Origin: Gemmatimonadota bacterium
GTDB lineage: Bacteria; Gemmatimonadota; Gemmatimonadetes; Gemmatimonadales; GWC2-71-9
Direction: 5' to 3'
Length of the DNA stretch: 39,225 nucleotides
Assembly: GCA_022710485.1 (NCBI GenBank)
Contig: JAKLGU010000008.1
Span: 64,083-103,307, forward strand
The position numbers and the translations under genes are program-made. Shown one piece after another: positions 23,377 to 30,752 of this stretch (positions are counted from its first letter, which is position 1; each line of letters starts with the position of its first letter). The notes beneath the pieces were generated by a model, which had not been told where the DNA came from, did not search any database, and saw only the letters and a list, made by a program, of their open reading frames with translations.

Positions 23377-24078
23377 TTAATCGCCCGCGGCCGGTTCCGC
23401 CGCCACGACGCCGGTGAACGGCCGGGCCTGCCGGAAGAGGTCGAACAGCCCCCCTCGCCGGCGAAAGACCAGCACCAATTCCCCCGGCGGCGGGTCGTCG
23501 ACTCCCTCCACCGTCAGGAAGGCGGGGAGGACCGCCCCCGCGGGGACTGTGGCGCGGTACGACCGGCCGTGCCAGCCGAACTCCAGCACCTCGGGGAGCC
23601 GCCGGACCACCCGGTCGAGGAAGAAGTCGTCGTCCACCTGGTACACCCCCTCCGCCACCGCTTCGCCGCTCAGGTGGAAGCTCGGGTCGAACGGCTCCCC
23701 GTCCATCCGGGCGAAGTTCTGCTCGGCCGCCTCGTCGAACGCCTCGAGCGCCCCCTCGCGGGCCCGCCACTCCAGGTGGTGGCGGAGCTCGTGGGTGAGC
23801 GTTTCCCACGTCTCGGTGCGCCAGTCGAAGTCGGGATCGAGCTCGGCCAGGGCGCGGAACGAGCCGTGATACAACACGACCCGGCTCTGGATCTCGTCGG
23901 CAGCGGCGGTGTCGCCGGCATGGAAGGGGATGCAGTGGCCGAGCGTGAAGATGTCGGCCCGGGTGGGATGCGGCACGGCGCGGGGCGATACGGTGATCTC
24001 AGAGATGCCGTCGAGGAACTCCTCCGGCACCTCCTTGCTGAGGCGCGCCACGAGGGCCCTGAAGTCATCGAGTCGCAT
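23377..24078 (-). CDS. Zincin-like metallopeptidase-family protein (HELRHH motif)
   Basis: This 233-residue predicted cytoplasmic protein has THELRHHLEWRAREGALEAFDE near residues 94-115. The H-E-x-x-H zinc motif and its setting, after a segment like FRALVARLSKEVPEEFLD and a strand RVVLYHGSFRALAELD, match the minimal zincin family (PF06262 type). The C-terminal ~100 residues are beta-rich (YRATVPAGAVLPAFLTVEGV) and are extra compared with the ~120-residue family core. The ATG at 24078 has AGGA 5 nt upstream. No peptidase substrate is known for this family. It is the first gene of the long minus-strand run. Confidence 0.75.
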   Translation of the reverse strand: MRLDDFRALVARLSKEVPEEFLDGISEITVSPRAVPHPTRADIFTLGHCIPFHAGDTAAADEIQSRVVLYHGSFRALAELDPDFDWRTETWETLTHELRHHLEWRAREGALEAFDEAAEQNFARMDGEPFDPSFHLSGEAVAEGVYQVDDDFFLDRVVRRLPEVLEFGWHGRSYRATVPAGAVLPAFLTVEGVDDPPPGELVLVFRRRGGLFDLFRQARPFTGVVAAEPAAGD

Positions 24079-24121
24079 TCAGTCCTGCCTCCCGGCCCCG
24101 CTGCCCACCGGCCCCGCCGCG

Positions 24122-25393
24122 CTACGCAGCGCCGAGCGCCTGCGCCAGATCCGCGATCAGGTCCTCATAGTGCTCCACGCCCACCGACAGCCGCACCAGC
24201 CCCGGGGTGAAGCCCATCCGGGCCTGGTCCGCAGGGGGGACGTCGGCGTGCGTCATCGAGCCGGGGTGTTCGGCCAGCGACTCCGTGCCGCCCAGGCTCA
24301 CCGCCAGCTTGACCATGGAGAGCGCGTTGAGGAAGCGGAACGCCGCCGCCTCGCCGCCCACGACGTCGAACGAGATCATCGAGCCCGGCGCCACGCACTG
24401 CCGCTGGTACACGTCGAACATCGGCGAGTCCTCGGTCAGGTGCCCGAGGTAGTGGACCGCCTGCACCTTGGGGTGCTCCGCCAGGAAGTCCGCCACGTAG
24501 CGCGCGTTCTTCATCGCGGCCGTCATCCGCATCTTGAGCGTCTCGAGGCTCCGGAGCAGCAGCCACCCGGACCAGGGGCTCATCATCGTGCCCATGAAAG
24601 TGCGAAGGGTGCGTACGGGGAGCATCGTCGCGAGGCTGCCCGACACCGCGCCGGCGATGATGTCGCTGTGTCCGCCGATGAACTTGGTCGCCGAGTAGAT
24701 GACCAGGTCGGCGCCGTGCTGCAGCGGGTGCTGGAAGACGGGGCCGAGGAAGGTGTTGTCCACCATCACCACGGCGGGACGGCCCGGCGCCGAGAGACCG
24801 TGGGCCAGGTCGGCGATCCCCCGGATGTCCACCAGCGCGTTCGTCGGGTTGGCGGGAGTCTCGAGGAGCACCGCCGCCACCGGGCGGCCGGCGACCCGCG
24901 CCGTCAGGTCGGCGGCGAGGTCGGCCATCGGCACCCCGGCCTGGAAGCCGACGGGAATGACGCCGAGGCGGGGGAGGAAGTGCTTGATGAAGTGGTCGGA
25001 GCCGCCGTAGAGCGGCTCGCTGTGGATGAGCACGTCGCCGGGGGTGAGGAAGGCGAGGAGGGAGGTGGTGATGGCGGCCATGCCGCTGGCAAACACGGCG
25101 CAGCCCTCCGCCTCGTCCCAGAGTGCCAGCCGCCCCTCGAGGATTTCGAGGTCGGGGTTGTTGAGGCGGCTGTAGATCAGCCCCATTTCCTCCCCGCTCC
25201 GCTGCTCCCGGAGGCCGTACGCCAGCTCGAAGAACGCCTTGCCCGCCTCGGCCGACTCGAAGGCGAAGGTGGAGGTCTGGAAAATGGGGCACTTCACCGC
25301 CCCCTCACTGAGCCGCGGGTCGTACCCGTAGCTCATCATGAGGCTCTCGGGCCGAAGCTTGCGCCCGCCGATCTCCCGCAGGTTGCCGCTCAT
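24122..25393 (-). CDS. Trans-sulfuration PLP enzyme (cystathionine gamma-synthase / methionine gamma-lyase family)
   Basis: This is a Cys/Met-metabolism PLP-dependent enzyme of 423 residues. The family signature is complete: YSRLNNPDLEILEGRLA, the PLP-stacking region VFASGMAAIT, ETPANPT, VMVDNTFLGP and the PLP lysine in YSATKFIGGHSD. The C-terminal half has FDVVGGEAAAFRFLNAL, SLGGTESLAEHPGSMTH and LVRLSVGVEHYEDLIADL. I cannot separate cystathionine synthase, cystathionine lyase and methionine gamma-lyase activities by motif alone. It is preceded by the large heptamer array and the glyS gene, both on the same strand. Confidence 0.92.
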   Translation of the reverse strand: MSGNLREIGGRKLRPESLMMSYGYDPRLSEGAVKCPIFQTSTFAFESAEAGKAFFELAYGLREQRSGEEMGLIYSRLNNPDLEILEGRLALWDEAEGCAVFASGMAAITTSLLAFLTPGDVLIHSEPLYGGSDHFIKHFLPRLGVIPVGFQAGVPMADLAADLTARVAGRPVAAVLLETPANPTNALVDIRGIADLAHGLSAPGRPAVVMVDNTFLGPVFQHPLQHGADLVIYSATKFIGGHSDIIAGAVSGSLATMLPVRTLRTFMGTMMSPWSGWLLLRSLETLKMRMTAAMKNARYVADFLAEHPKVQAVHYLGHLTEDSPMFDVYQRQCVAPGSMISFDVVGGEAAAFRFLNALSMVKLAVSLGGTESLAEHPGSMTHADVPPADQARMGFTPGLVRLSVGVEHYEDLIADLAQALGAA

Positions 25394-25409
25394 CCGTCCG
25401 CCCCTGTTC

Positions 25410-25465
25410 TCAGTCCTCGGTCCTCAGTCCTCAGTCCTCAGTCCTCAGTCCTCAGTCCTCAGTCC
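25410..25465 (-). repeat. Heptamer array (TCAGTCC x 8), reaching into glyS
   Basis: Eight tandem units in 56 bp (GGACTGA on the transcribed strand). Unit 2 has one change (TCGGTCC); the others are identical. The glyS stop codon (TCA at 25452-25454 on the plus strand) lies inside unit 7, so the array supplies the last glyS codons and its stop. Confidence 0.93.
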
Positions 25466-26783
25466 TCTCCTTGATCCACGCCGCCAGGGTGTCCGCCGCC
25501 ACACGGTCCTGGTTCATCGCGTCCCGGTGCCGCACCGTCACGGTGCCGTCCTGAAGCGTCTGGCCGTCCACCGTGATGCAGAACGGCGTGCCGGCCTCGT
25601 CCATGCGCCGGTAGCGCCGCCCCACCGCCCCGCTGTCGTCGTAGAAGGCGGGCACCTGCCGCTTGAGGTCGTGGTAGAGCCGGGTCGCGAACTCCGGCAT
25701 CCCGTCCTTCTTGACCAGCGGGAAGACGCCCGCCTTGATCGGCGCAATGGAGGGATGGAAGCCGAGCACCACGCGGGTCTCGCCCTCTACCTGTTCCTCG
25801 CGGTACGCGTCCACCAGCGTCGTCAGGGTGACCCGGTCGGCGCCGGCGGAGGTCTCGACGATGTACGGCACGAACCGCTCGTTGGCCGCCTGGTCGAAGT
25901 AGTCGAGCTTCTTGCCGGAGGCGGCCTGGTGCCGCTGCAGGTCGAAGTCGGTCCGGTTGTGGATCCCCTCGATCTCGTTCCACCCGAAGGGGAACTCGTA
26001 CTCGATGTCGTAGGCGGCCTTGGCGTAGTGCGCCAGCTCGCCCGGTCCGTGCTCGTGCCAGCGCAGCTTGGCCGGGTTGAGGCCGAGGGCGTGGTGCCAC
26101 GCCATCCGGAGCTCGCGCCACTGCTCGAACCACTCGGCGTCGGCGCCGGGCTTCACGAAGAACTGCATCTCCATCTGCTCGAACTCGCGGGTCCGGAAGA
26201 TGAAGTTGCCGGGGGTGATCTCGTTCCGGAACGCCTTGCCGATCTGCGCGATGCCGAACGGCACCTTCTGCCGCGAGCCCTGCAGGACGTTCAGGTAGTT
26301 GACGTAGATGCCCTGCGCCGTCTCGGGGCGGAGGTAGATGACCGCCGCGGACTCCTCGACGGGTCCCATGAAGGTCTTGAACATCAGGTTGAAGAGGCGG
26401 GGTTCGGTGAGCTCGCAGGTGGTGTGCTCGCCCGGGTGCTTGCTCGGCTTCTGCGGGCACTGCGCGTCCTGGATCTTGTCGGCCCGGAAGCGCGCCTTGC
26501 AGGTCTTGCAGTCCACCAGCGGGTCGGTGAAGCCGGCCACGTGCCCGGAGGCCTCCCACACCTTGGGGTGCATCAGGATGGCGGCGTCGAGTCCCTCGAT
26601 GTCGTCGCGGGCGTGGACCATGGCCCGCCACCAGCGGTCCTTGACGTTCTTCTTGAGCTCGACGCCCAGGGGACCGTAGTCCCACACGGAGCCGAGGCCG
26701 CCGTAGATCTCGGACGACTGGAAGACGAATCCGCGCCGCTTGCAGAGCGACACGAGCTTGTCCATGAGGGTGGTGTCGGCCAT
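25452..26783 (-). CDS. glyS: Glycyl-tRNA synthetase (single-chain, alpha2 type)
   Basis: This is a class II glycyl-tRNA synthetase of the eukaryote/archaeal-like homodimer type, 443 residues. Motifs include [27 protein letters not shown], a zinc-site-like [11 protein letters not shown] with a later [44 protein letters not shown] (motif 2 region) and an anticodon-binding domain from about [16 protein letters not shown] chose the ATG at 26783, about 40 nt downstream of the promoter's start site; a longer frame to 26864 would pass through that promoter. The final residues and the stop come from the heptamer array. A 3'-proximal array like this could form by repeat expansion into the gene end. 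Confidence 0.95.
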   Translation of the reverse strand: MADTTLMDKLVSLCKRRGFVFQSSEIYGGLGSVWDYGPLGVELKKNVKDRWWRAMVHARDDIEGLDAAILMHPKVWEASGHVAGFTDPLVDCKTCKARFRADKIQDAQCPQKPSKHPGEHTTCELTEPRLFNLMFKTFMGPVEESAAVIYLRPETAQGIYVNYLNVLQGSRQKVPFGIAQIGKAFRNEITPGNFIFRTREFEQMEMQFFVKPGADAEWFEQWRELRMAWHHALGLNPAKLRWHEHGPGELAHYAKAAYDIEYEFPFGWNEIEGIHNRTDFDLQRHQAASGKKLDYFDQAANERFVPYIVETSAGADRVTLTTLVDAYREEQVEGETRVVLGFHPSIAPIKAGVFPLVKKDGMPEFATRLYHDLKRQVPAFYDDSGAVGRRYRRMDEAGTPFCITVDGQTLQDGTVTVRHRDAMNQDRVAADTLAAWIKERTED

Positions 26784-26831
26784 CTGCCGGCTCACAAGGA
26801 CGGGAGTGGAGGAAGAGTCGAGATACGCGGG

Positions 26832-26860
26832 ATAATAGACGGGGCGGGAGGGGCCGACAA
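26832..26860 (-). promoter_or_regulatory. Sigma-70-type promoter of glyS
   Basis: Minus-strand boxes TTGTCG (26860-26855) and TATTAT (26837-26832) are 17 nt apart. Transcription should start near 26825, leaving a ~40-nt leader before the ATG at 26783. The TATTAT box stands out in otherwise GC-rich DNA. Confidence 0.6.
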
Positions 26861-26987
26861 GCAACGGGTTCTATGCAATACCTTGCACGCAATCCGCGGC
26901 GCGATCGGCTCCCGGTTGCGCGAAAATGGCTCCGAGTCAAAGTGCTAAGGCCTTGGCTCTCCATCACTTAACACTCAGCCGGGAGTC

Positions 26988-27001
26988 GGCACCCGAATTG
27001 C
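26988..27001 (+). promoter_or_regulatory. Candidate sigma-54 promoter of the pilin gene cluster
   Basis: CGGCACCCGAATTGCT (26987-27002) fits the -24/-12 consensus, with GG at 26988-26989 and GC at 27000-27001 separated by exactly 10 nt, GGCAC on the left and TTGC on the right. Transcription would start near 27013, about 60 nt before the first pilin gene. The rest of 26865-27073 holds no gene that I can see. Pilin genes in several phyla use sigma-54 with PilR. Confidence 0.55.
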
Positions 27002-27073
27002 TCCTCCGGGACCGCAGTCAGGCCACCCCTGTGGCCAGGAACCCGATTCACCGACCCGAAGCAGGAGTCCGAG

Positions 27074-28882
27074 ATGCGCCACGAACTCACCCCGCCCGCC
27101 CCGAGCCGGATCACGACGCTGCTGGCCGACCGGCGCGGATTCGCGCTCGAAGCCACGCTCATCGTACTGGTCCTGATCTCGGTGCTCGTCGGCGCCTCGG
27201 TGGCCGGCTACGTGATGGTGCAGCGGGCTGGCAGCGTGGACTACCGGGGCACGCGGGTGACCTACGCGGCCGAAGCCGGGGCAGACGCCGTCATTTCGCA
27301 GCTGGCCCAGAACATGACCGACGGCATCCTGAGCTCGGCGGACCTCGCGTCGATCACGTTGCCGTCGCTGAGCGGCTTCACCTTTGCCACCCCGACGGTC
27401 ACGGCCGTCGGCGCCACGGTGCCGCGGACCATCACCTACGGACCGTTCAGCGGGCTGGTGGGGCTCAACCAGCAGATCGACATCGGCATCACGGCCACCG
27501 ATCCAGCCAATAACCGGGCCCAGGTGGTGGTGACCGCGAACGCGCAGTCGATCCCGCTCTTCCAGTTCGGCGTGTTCTACAACGAGGACCTGGAGATCCA
27601 CAACGGCCCCACGATGGAATTCGCCGGCTGGGTGCACACCAACGCCAACCTCTACCTGACGCCCGGCAGCACCAACTTCACCAACTTCCACGACCTGATC
27701 ACCACGCCGGACAGCCTGTTCTGGCAGCGCAAGAACACCAACTACCGGCAGCCCAACGTCCGCATCGACGACGCGGCGGGCGTGGCCCAGACGCTCAACT
27801 TCGACAGCCGGAGCAACCCCGGCCAGTCGTTCGTGACCGCCAGCAACAGCCTGTTCAACGGGCGGGTCATGACCGGCGTGAGCGGTGTGCAGCCCCTCCG
27901 GCTGCCGCTCCCCGCCGGCATGGATCCGATCCAGTTGATCATGCCGCGGAACGGCGGGGACGACGCCGACACCCGCGCCGTCAAGTTCGCCTGGAAGGCC
28001 ACCGCCCACATCACGGTGGACATGGCCCAGCTGAACAACGTCAACACCTGCGCCGGCCTGACTATCATCGGCTCGCCGCTCCCGACGGCGGCGAATTGCG
28101 CCCTCATCTTCTCCGGCAACGACGAGGCCTTCTGGGACGGCCGCGAAAACATCGGCGCCGACGTCTTCAACATCAACATGGGCGCGCTCCAGACCTGGGC
28201 GAACGGCAACTCCGCCCGGGACTACAGCATCATCTACATCACCTTCACGAACGTGAACACCGGCAACGTCCTCCGGGACTTCCCCGTGGTGCGGATCTCG
28301 AATGGCTCGACGCTGCTCTGGCCGGTGACCGTCTCGACCGACCGGCCGTTGTACATCTGGGGCAATTTCAACACGGTGGGCTGGCGGCCGGCATCGTTCA
28401 TCGGGGACGCCGTCACCTTCCTCTCGCCGATCTGGACCGATGCCGCCCACGCGGTCGGCACGCACGTCCCGGGCACCAACTGGACCACGCCGCCGGTGCC
28501 GAACGTGAACACCACCATGTCGGTGTACGCCGCCATCGCCGCCGGCCACTCCGCCACTCCTTGCGACTGGCAGCGCGCCGGCTGCGTGGTGACCACGCCC
28601 CCGCCCGCCGTGGCCAGCACCTCCAACTACGGCGGCGGACTGGAAAACTTCCCCCGGTTCCTGGAGAACTGGAGCGGCGACGACATGGTGTACCGCGGCT
28701 CGCTCGTGTCGCTCTTCCAGAGCGTGTACGCCGCGCGGCGGCGGTGGAACTGGACCACCTACTACAATGCGCCGGACCGCGACTGGCGCTTCGACCTCCG
28801 CTTCCGCGACCCGAACAACCTCCCCCCGGGCACCCCGGTGGTGGGCAGCGTGGTCCAGACGTCGTTCCGGCCGGTGTTCTAG
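27074..28882 (+). CDS. PilX-like large pilin-family protein (possible DUF4900)
   Basis: This 602-residue protein starts with a type III (prepilin-like) signal. A basic leader ends in RRG (about residue 22), followed by the hydrophobic segment FALEATLIVLVLISVLVGAS, as in PilX N-terminal domains. The Glu falls at position 4 rather than 5 after the cleavage Gly. A short coiled region follows and then a long beta-rich passenger part with FQFGVFYNEDLEIHNGPTM and AGWVHTNANLYLTP, which recalls DUF4900-type pilin-like proteins. Two Cys near residue 330 and two near 497-504 may form disulfides. AGGAG lies 7 nt before the ATG. It is the first of four pilin-like genes and is far longer than PilX of Proteobacteria (~200 residues), so an adhesive or structural tip role is only a guess. 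Confidence 0.78.
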   Translation: MRHELTPPAPSRITTLLADRRGFALEATLIVLVLISVLVGASVAGYVMVQRAGSVDYRGTRVTYAAEAGADAVISQLAQNMTDGILSSADLASITLPSLSGFTFATPTVTAVGATVPRTITYGPFSGLVGLNQQIDIGITATDPANNRAQVVVTANAQSIPLFQFGVFYNEDLEIHNGPTMEFAGWVHTNANLYLTPGSTNFTNFHDLITTPDSLFWQRKNTNYRQPNVRIDDAAGVAQTLNFDSRSNPGQSFVTASNSLFNGRVMTGVSGVQPLRLPLPAGMDPIQLIMPRNGGDDADTRAVKFAWKATAHITVDMAQLNNVNTCAGLTIIGSPLPTAANCALIFSGNDEAFWDGRENIGADVFNINMGALQTWANGNSARDYSIIYITFTNVNTGNVLRDFPVVRISNGSTLLWPVTVSTDRPLYIWGNFNTVGWRPASFIGDAVTFLSPIWTDAAHAVGTHVPGTNWTTPPVPNVNTTMSVYAAIAAGHSATPCDWQRAGCVVTTPPPAVASTSNYGGGLENFPRFLENWSGDDMVYRGSLVSLFQSVYAARRRWNWTTYYNAPDRDWRFDLRFRDPNNLPPGTPVVGSVVQTSFRPVF

Positions 28883-28883
28883 G

Positions 28884-29453
28884 ATGGCCGTCATCGGACG
28901 CGACACCCGGGCGGGGTTCACGCTCATCGAGATGGTCATCGTCATCGTCGTCATGGGCCTGGCGATGATGATCGCGGTGCCCCGGTTCCGGGTGTCGGAA
29001 AAGACGAAGGCGCGGCAAGTGGCCACCCAGCTGACCGCCGACCTCGAGGTCGCCCGCTCCAAGGCGATGGCCCACCGCGCCACCGTGCGGGTGGTCTTCG
29101 ACCCGGTCGCGAACTCCTACACCGGGTACCTCGACTTCGACCGCGACAACAACATCGGCGAGACGGTCGCCGAGCGCGACTCGCTCCACGCCTTCGGCAC
29201 CCGGGTCCTCCCGACCGGCGCCACCTTCGGACGGGCCGGGCAGGCGGACATCACCGACTTCGCGGGCGCGGGCGCCATCACCTTCCCGACGCCCCAGGTC
29301 AACTTCGACGGCCGGGGCCTCTCCACCCCCTTCGGCACCCGAGGCGTCGTCTATGTGCAGTTTGCTGGTGACACGGCCGCCGTGGCCGCGGTCACCGTCT
29401 CCGGCGCCGGGGGCATCCGGCTCTGGACCTCTGAGGGAGGCTATTGGCGATGA
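28884..29453 (+). CDS. Type IV pilin-like protein, GspH/FimT family
   Basis: This 189-residue minor pilin has a canonical prepilin site: leader MAVIGRDTRAG, then FTLIEMVIVIVVMGLAMMIA, with Glu at +5. The pattern VATQLTADLEVARSKAMAHRATVRVVFDP is the conserved start of the GspH/FimT globular domain. Minor pilins of this class prime assembly of the pilus or secretion pseudopilus under the membrane. It begins one base after the previous stop and overlaps the next gene by 4 nt (ATGA), so it belongs to one operon with the neighbouring pilin genes. Confidence 0.9.
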   Translation: MAVIGRDTRAGFTLIEMVIVIVVMGLAMMIAVPRFRVSEKTKARQVATQLTADLEVARSKAMAHRATVRVVFDPVANSYTGYLDFDRDNNIGETVAERDSLHAFGTRVLPTGATFGRAGQADITDFAGAGAITFPTPQVNFDGRGLSTPFGTRGVVYVQFAGDTAAVAAVTVSGAGGIRLWTSEGGYWR

Positions 29454-29821
29454 AGCGGAACCATGAAGCGGGGTTCACCCTGATTTCGGTCATCATGGCC
29501 GTGGTCATCCTCAGCATCGGCATCCTGGCCCTGGGCCGGTCGCAGGCCATGCTGGTCCGCGCCCAGGCCACCAGCGCGCAGCGCGACATCGCGCTCGGCA
29601 TCGCGCGCAACTACGTCGAGGAAGTCCGGAGCCGCACCGCCGTCCCCGCCTCCGAAGGCGCGACGGCGGTGGACGAGACGGGCACGGCCACGGGCGGCGG
29701 CAAGTATCAGCGCTCCCTCACGATCGCCGACCTCGGCAACAATCTCTACCAGGCCACGTGCAACGTGACCTACCCGCGAGGCCCGCAGCCCGTCCAGATC
29801 GTCACCCTCATCTACCGGTGA
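29450..29821 (+). CDS. PilV-like minor pilin with Ser in place of Glu5
   Basis: This 123-residue prepilin-like protein has leader MKRNHEAG followed by FTLISVIMAVVILSIGILALG. The helix end matches PilV (VVILSIGILALGRSQ), and QRDIALGIARNYVEEVR is the usual N-terminal part of its domain. The residue at +5 after cleavage is Ser instead of the nearly invariant Glu, which normally directs N-methylation and register in the filament. The ATG at 29450 is chosen because GGGAGG lies 9 nt upstream and it overlaps the previous stop; a TTG two codons upstream is less likely. The stop overlaps an alternative GTG start of the PilW gene. Confidence 0.85.
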   Translation: MKRNHEAGFTLISVIMAVVILSIGILALGRSQAMLVRAQATSAQRDIALGIARNYVEEVRSRTAVPASEGATAVDETGTATGGGKYQRSLTIADLGNNLYQATCNVTYPRGPQPVQIVTLIYR

Positions 29822-29826
29822 TCGCC

Positions 29827-30750
29827 ATGCGTGTGCGTCTTCCCGCCGGCCGGGCCGGCTTTACCCTCGTCGAACTGATGATCGCCATGATCGTCGGGCT
29901 GGTCGTCCTGGCGGCCGCCACCGCCGTGGTCGCCTCCACCTGGCGCGGCCTGGCCGGCGGCCGGATGCGCGAGGGGCTGCAGCGGAACGCCCGGTTCATC
30001 AACGAGGCGCTCAACCGCGACCTCTCCGAGACCGGCGTGGGCATCGCCTCCAGCGTCCAGTTCGGCAGCCTCTCGGTCCGGAACGACACCATCGTGATCC
30101 TGAGCGTGCCGTACGTGAACGACACCGCCGCGGCGCCGCACACCTTCCAGTACGGCGGCGCGCCGCTCGCCGCCGCCACCGGGAGCTGCGGCACCTATTG
30201 CGTGGACCTGGACACCGTCGCGTGGGACCTTGCCGCCAACGACCTGGCCATGCTGCAGGCGAACAACGAGCGGCGGCTGATCGAGGTCACCAACGTCACC
30301 CGCAGCGGCGCCATCGCGTCGGTGACGTTCCGCCCCGACACCATCCTGCTCCAGCACGAGGCGGCGTACGCACGCGGGCTCACGCTGCCGAACAACGGCG
30401 TCGCGGTGACGAAACTCAAGTTCGTGGCGTATTGGGTGGAGAACGGCGCCCTGATGCGGGCCCAGGAGCTGAACCCGAACGGCACGCCGAAGGGCGAGCT
30501 GATCGCGACCGGCGTGGACAGCATGCGGGTGCGGCTGGTGTTCAGCGACGGCACCGAGGCCGCCACCGCCAATCCGCTCGACGGCAACGGCGACAACGAT
30601 TGGGACGATATCCTGGCGGTGCGCGTCCTGGCCTGGCTGCAGTCCGACCCGACCGACCTGCGGGTGAACAACGGACAGCCGGTCACCCGGGCCTACGGCT
30701 GGTGGTTCGCGCCCCGGAACCTGCGCTACGAGAAGAACCGGATCAGCTAG
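29827..30750 (+). CDS. PilW-like minor pilin
   Basis: This is a 307-residue prepilin-like protein. After a leader MRVRLPAGRAG comes FTLVELMIAMIVGLVVLAAA with Glu at +5, then TWRGLAGGRMREGLQRNARFINEALNRDLSETGVGI, the typical PilW start. The C-terminal part ends YGWWFAPRNLRYEKNRIS, with a LRVNNGQPVTRAYGW block. A GTG at 29818 (GTGA overlap with the previous stop) is an alternative start that adds three residues. The stop TAG is only 2 nt from the convergent purA stop, so the two mRNAs must overlap at their 3' ends. Confidence 0.88.
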   Translation: MRVRLPAGRAGFTLVELMIAMIVGLVVLAAATAVVASTWRGLAGGRMREGLQRNARFINEALNRDLSETGVGIASSVQFGSLSVRNDTIVILSVPYVNDTAAAPHTFQYGGAPLAAATGSCGTYCVDLDTVAWDLAANDLAMLQANNERRLIEVTNVTRSGAIASVTFRPDTILLQHEAAYARGLTLPNNGVAVTKLKFVAYWVENGALMRAQELNPNGTPKGELIATGVDSMRVRLVFSDGTEAATANPLDGNGDNDWDDILAVRVLAWLQSDPTDLRVNNGQPVTRAYGWWFAPRNLRYEKNRIS

Positions 30751-30752
30751 GG

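Noticed and set aside
20747..24078. Could the ubiquitin-like protein belong to a ubiquitin-conjugation cassette with E1, E2 and JAMM peptidase?
   Set aside because: No E1 or E2 is encoded, the nearby HELRHH protein is a zincin and not a JAMM enzyme, and the ubiquitin-like protein has no C-terminal Gly-Gly.
25410..25465. Could the heptamer array be a CRISPR?
   Set aside because: Units of 7 nt without spacers and no cas genes nearby; it is a simple tandem repeat.
26784..27073. Possible tRNA or small gene in the 290-nt spacer between glyS and the pilin cluster.
   Set aside because: I see no cloverleaf or coding signal; apart from the two candidate promoters nothing can be supported.
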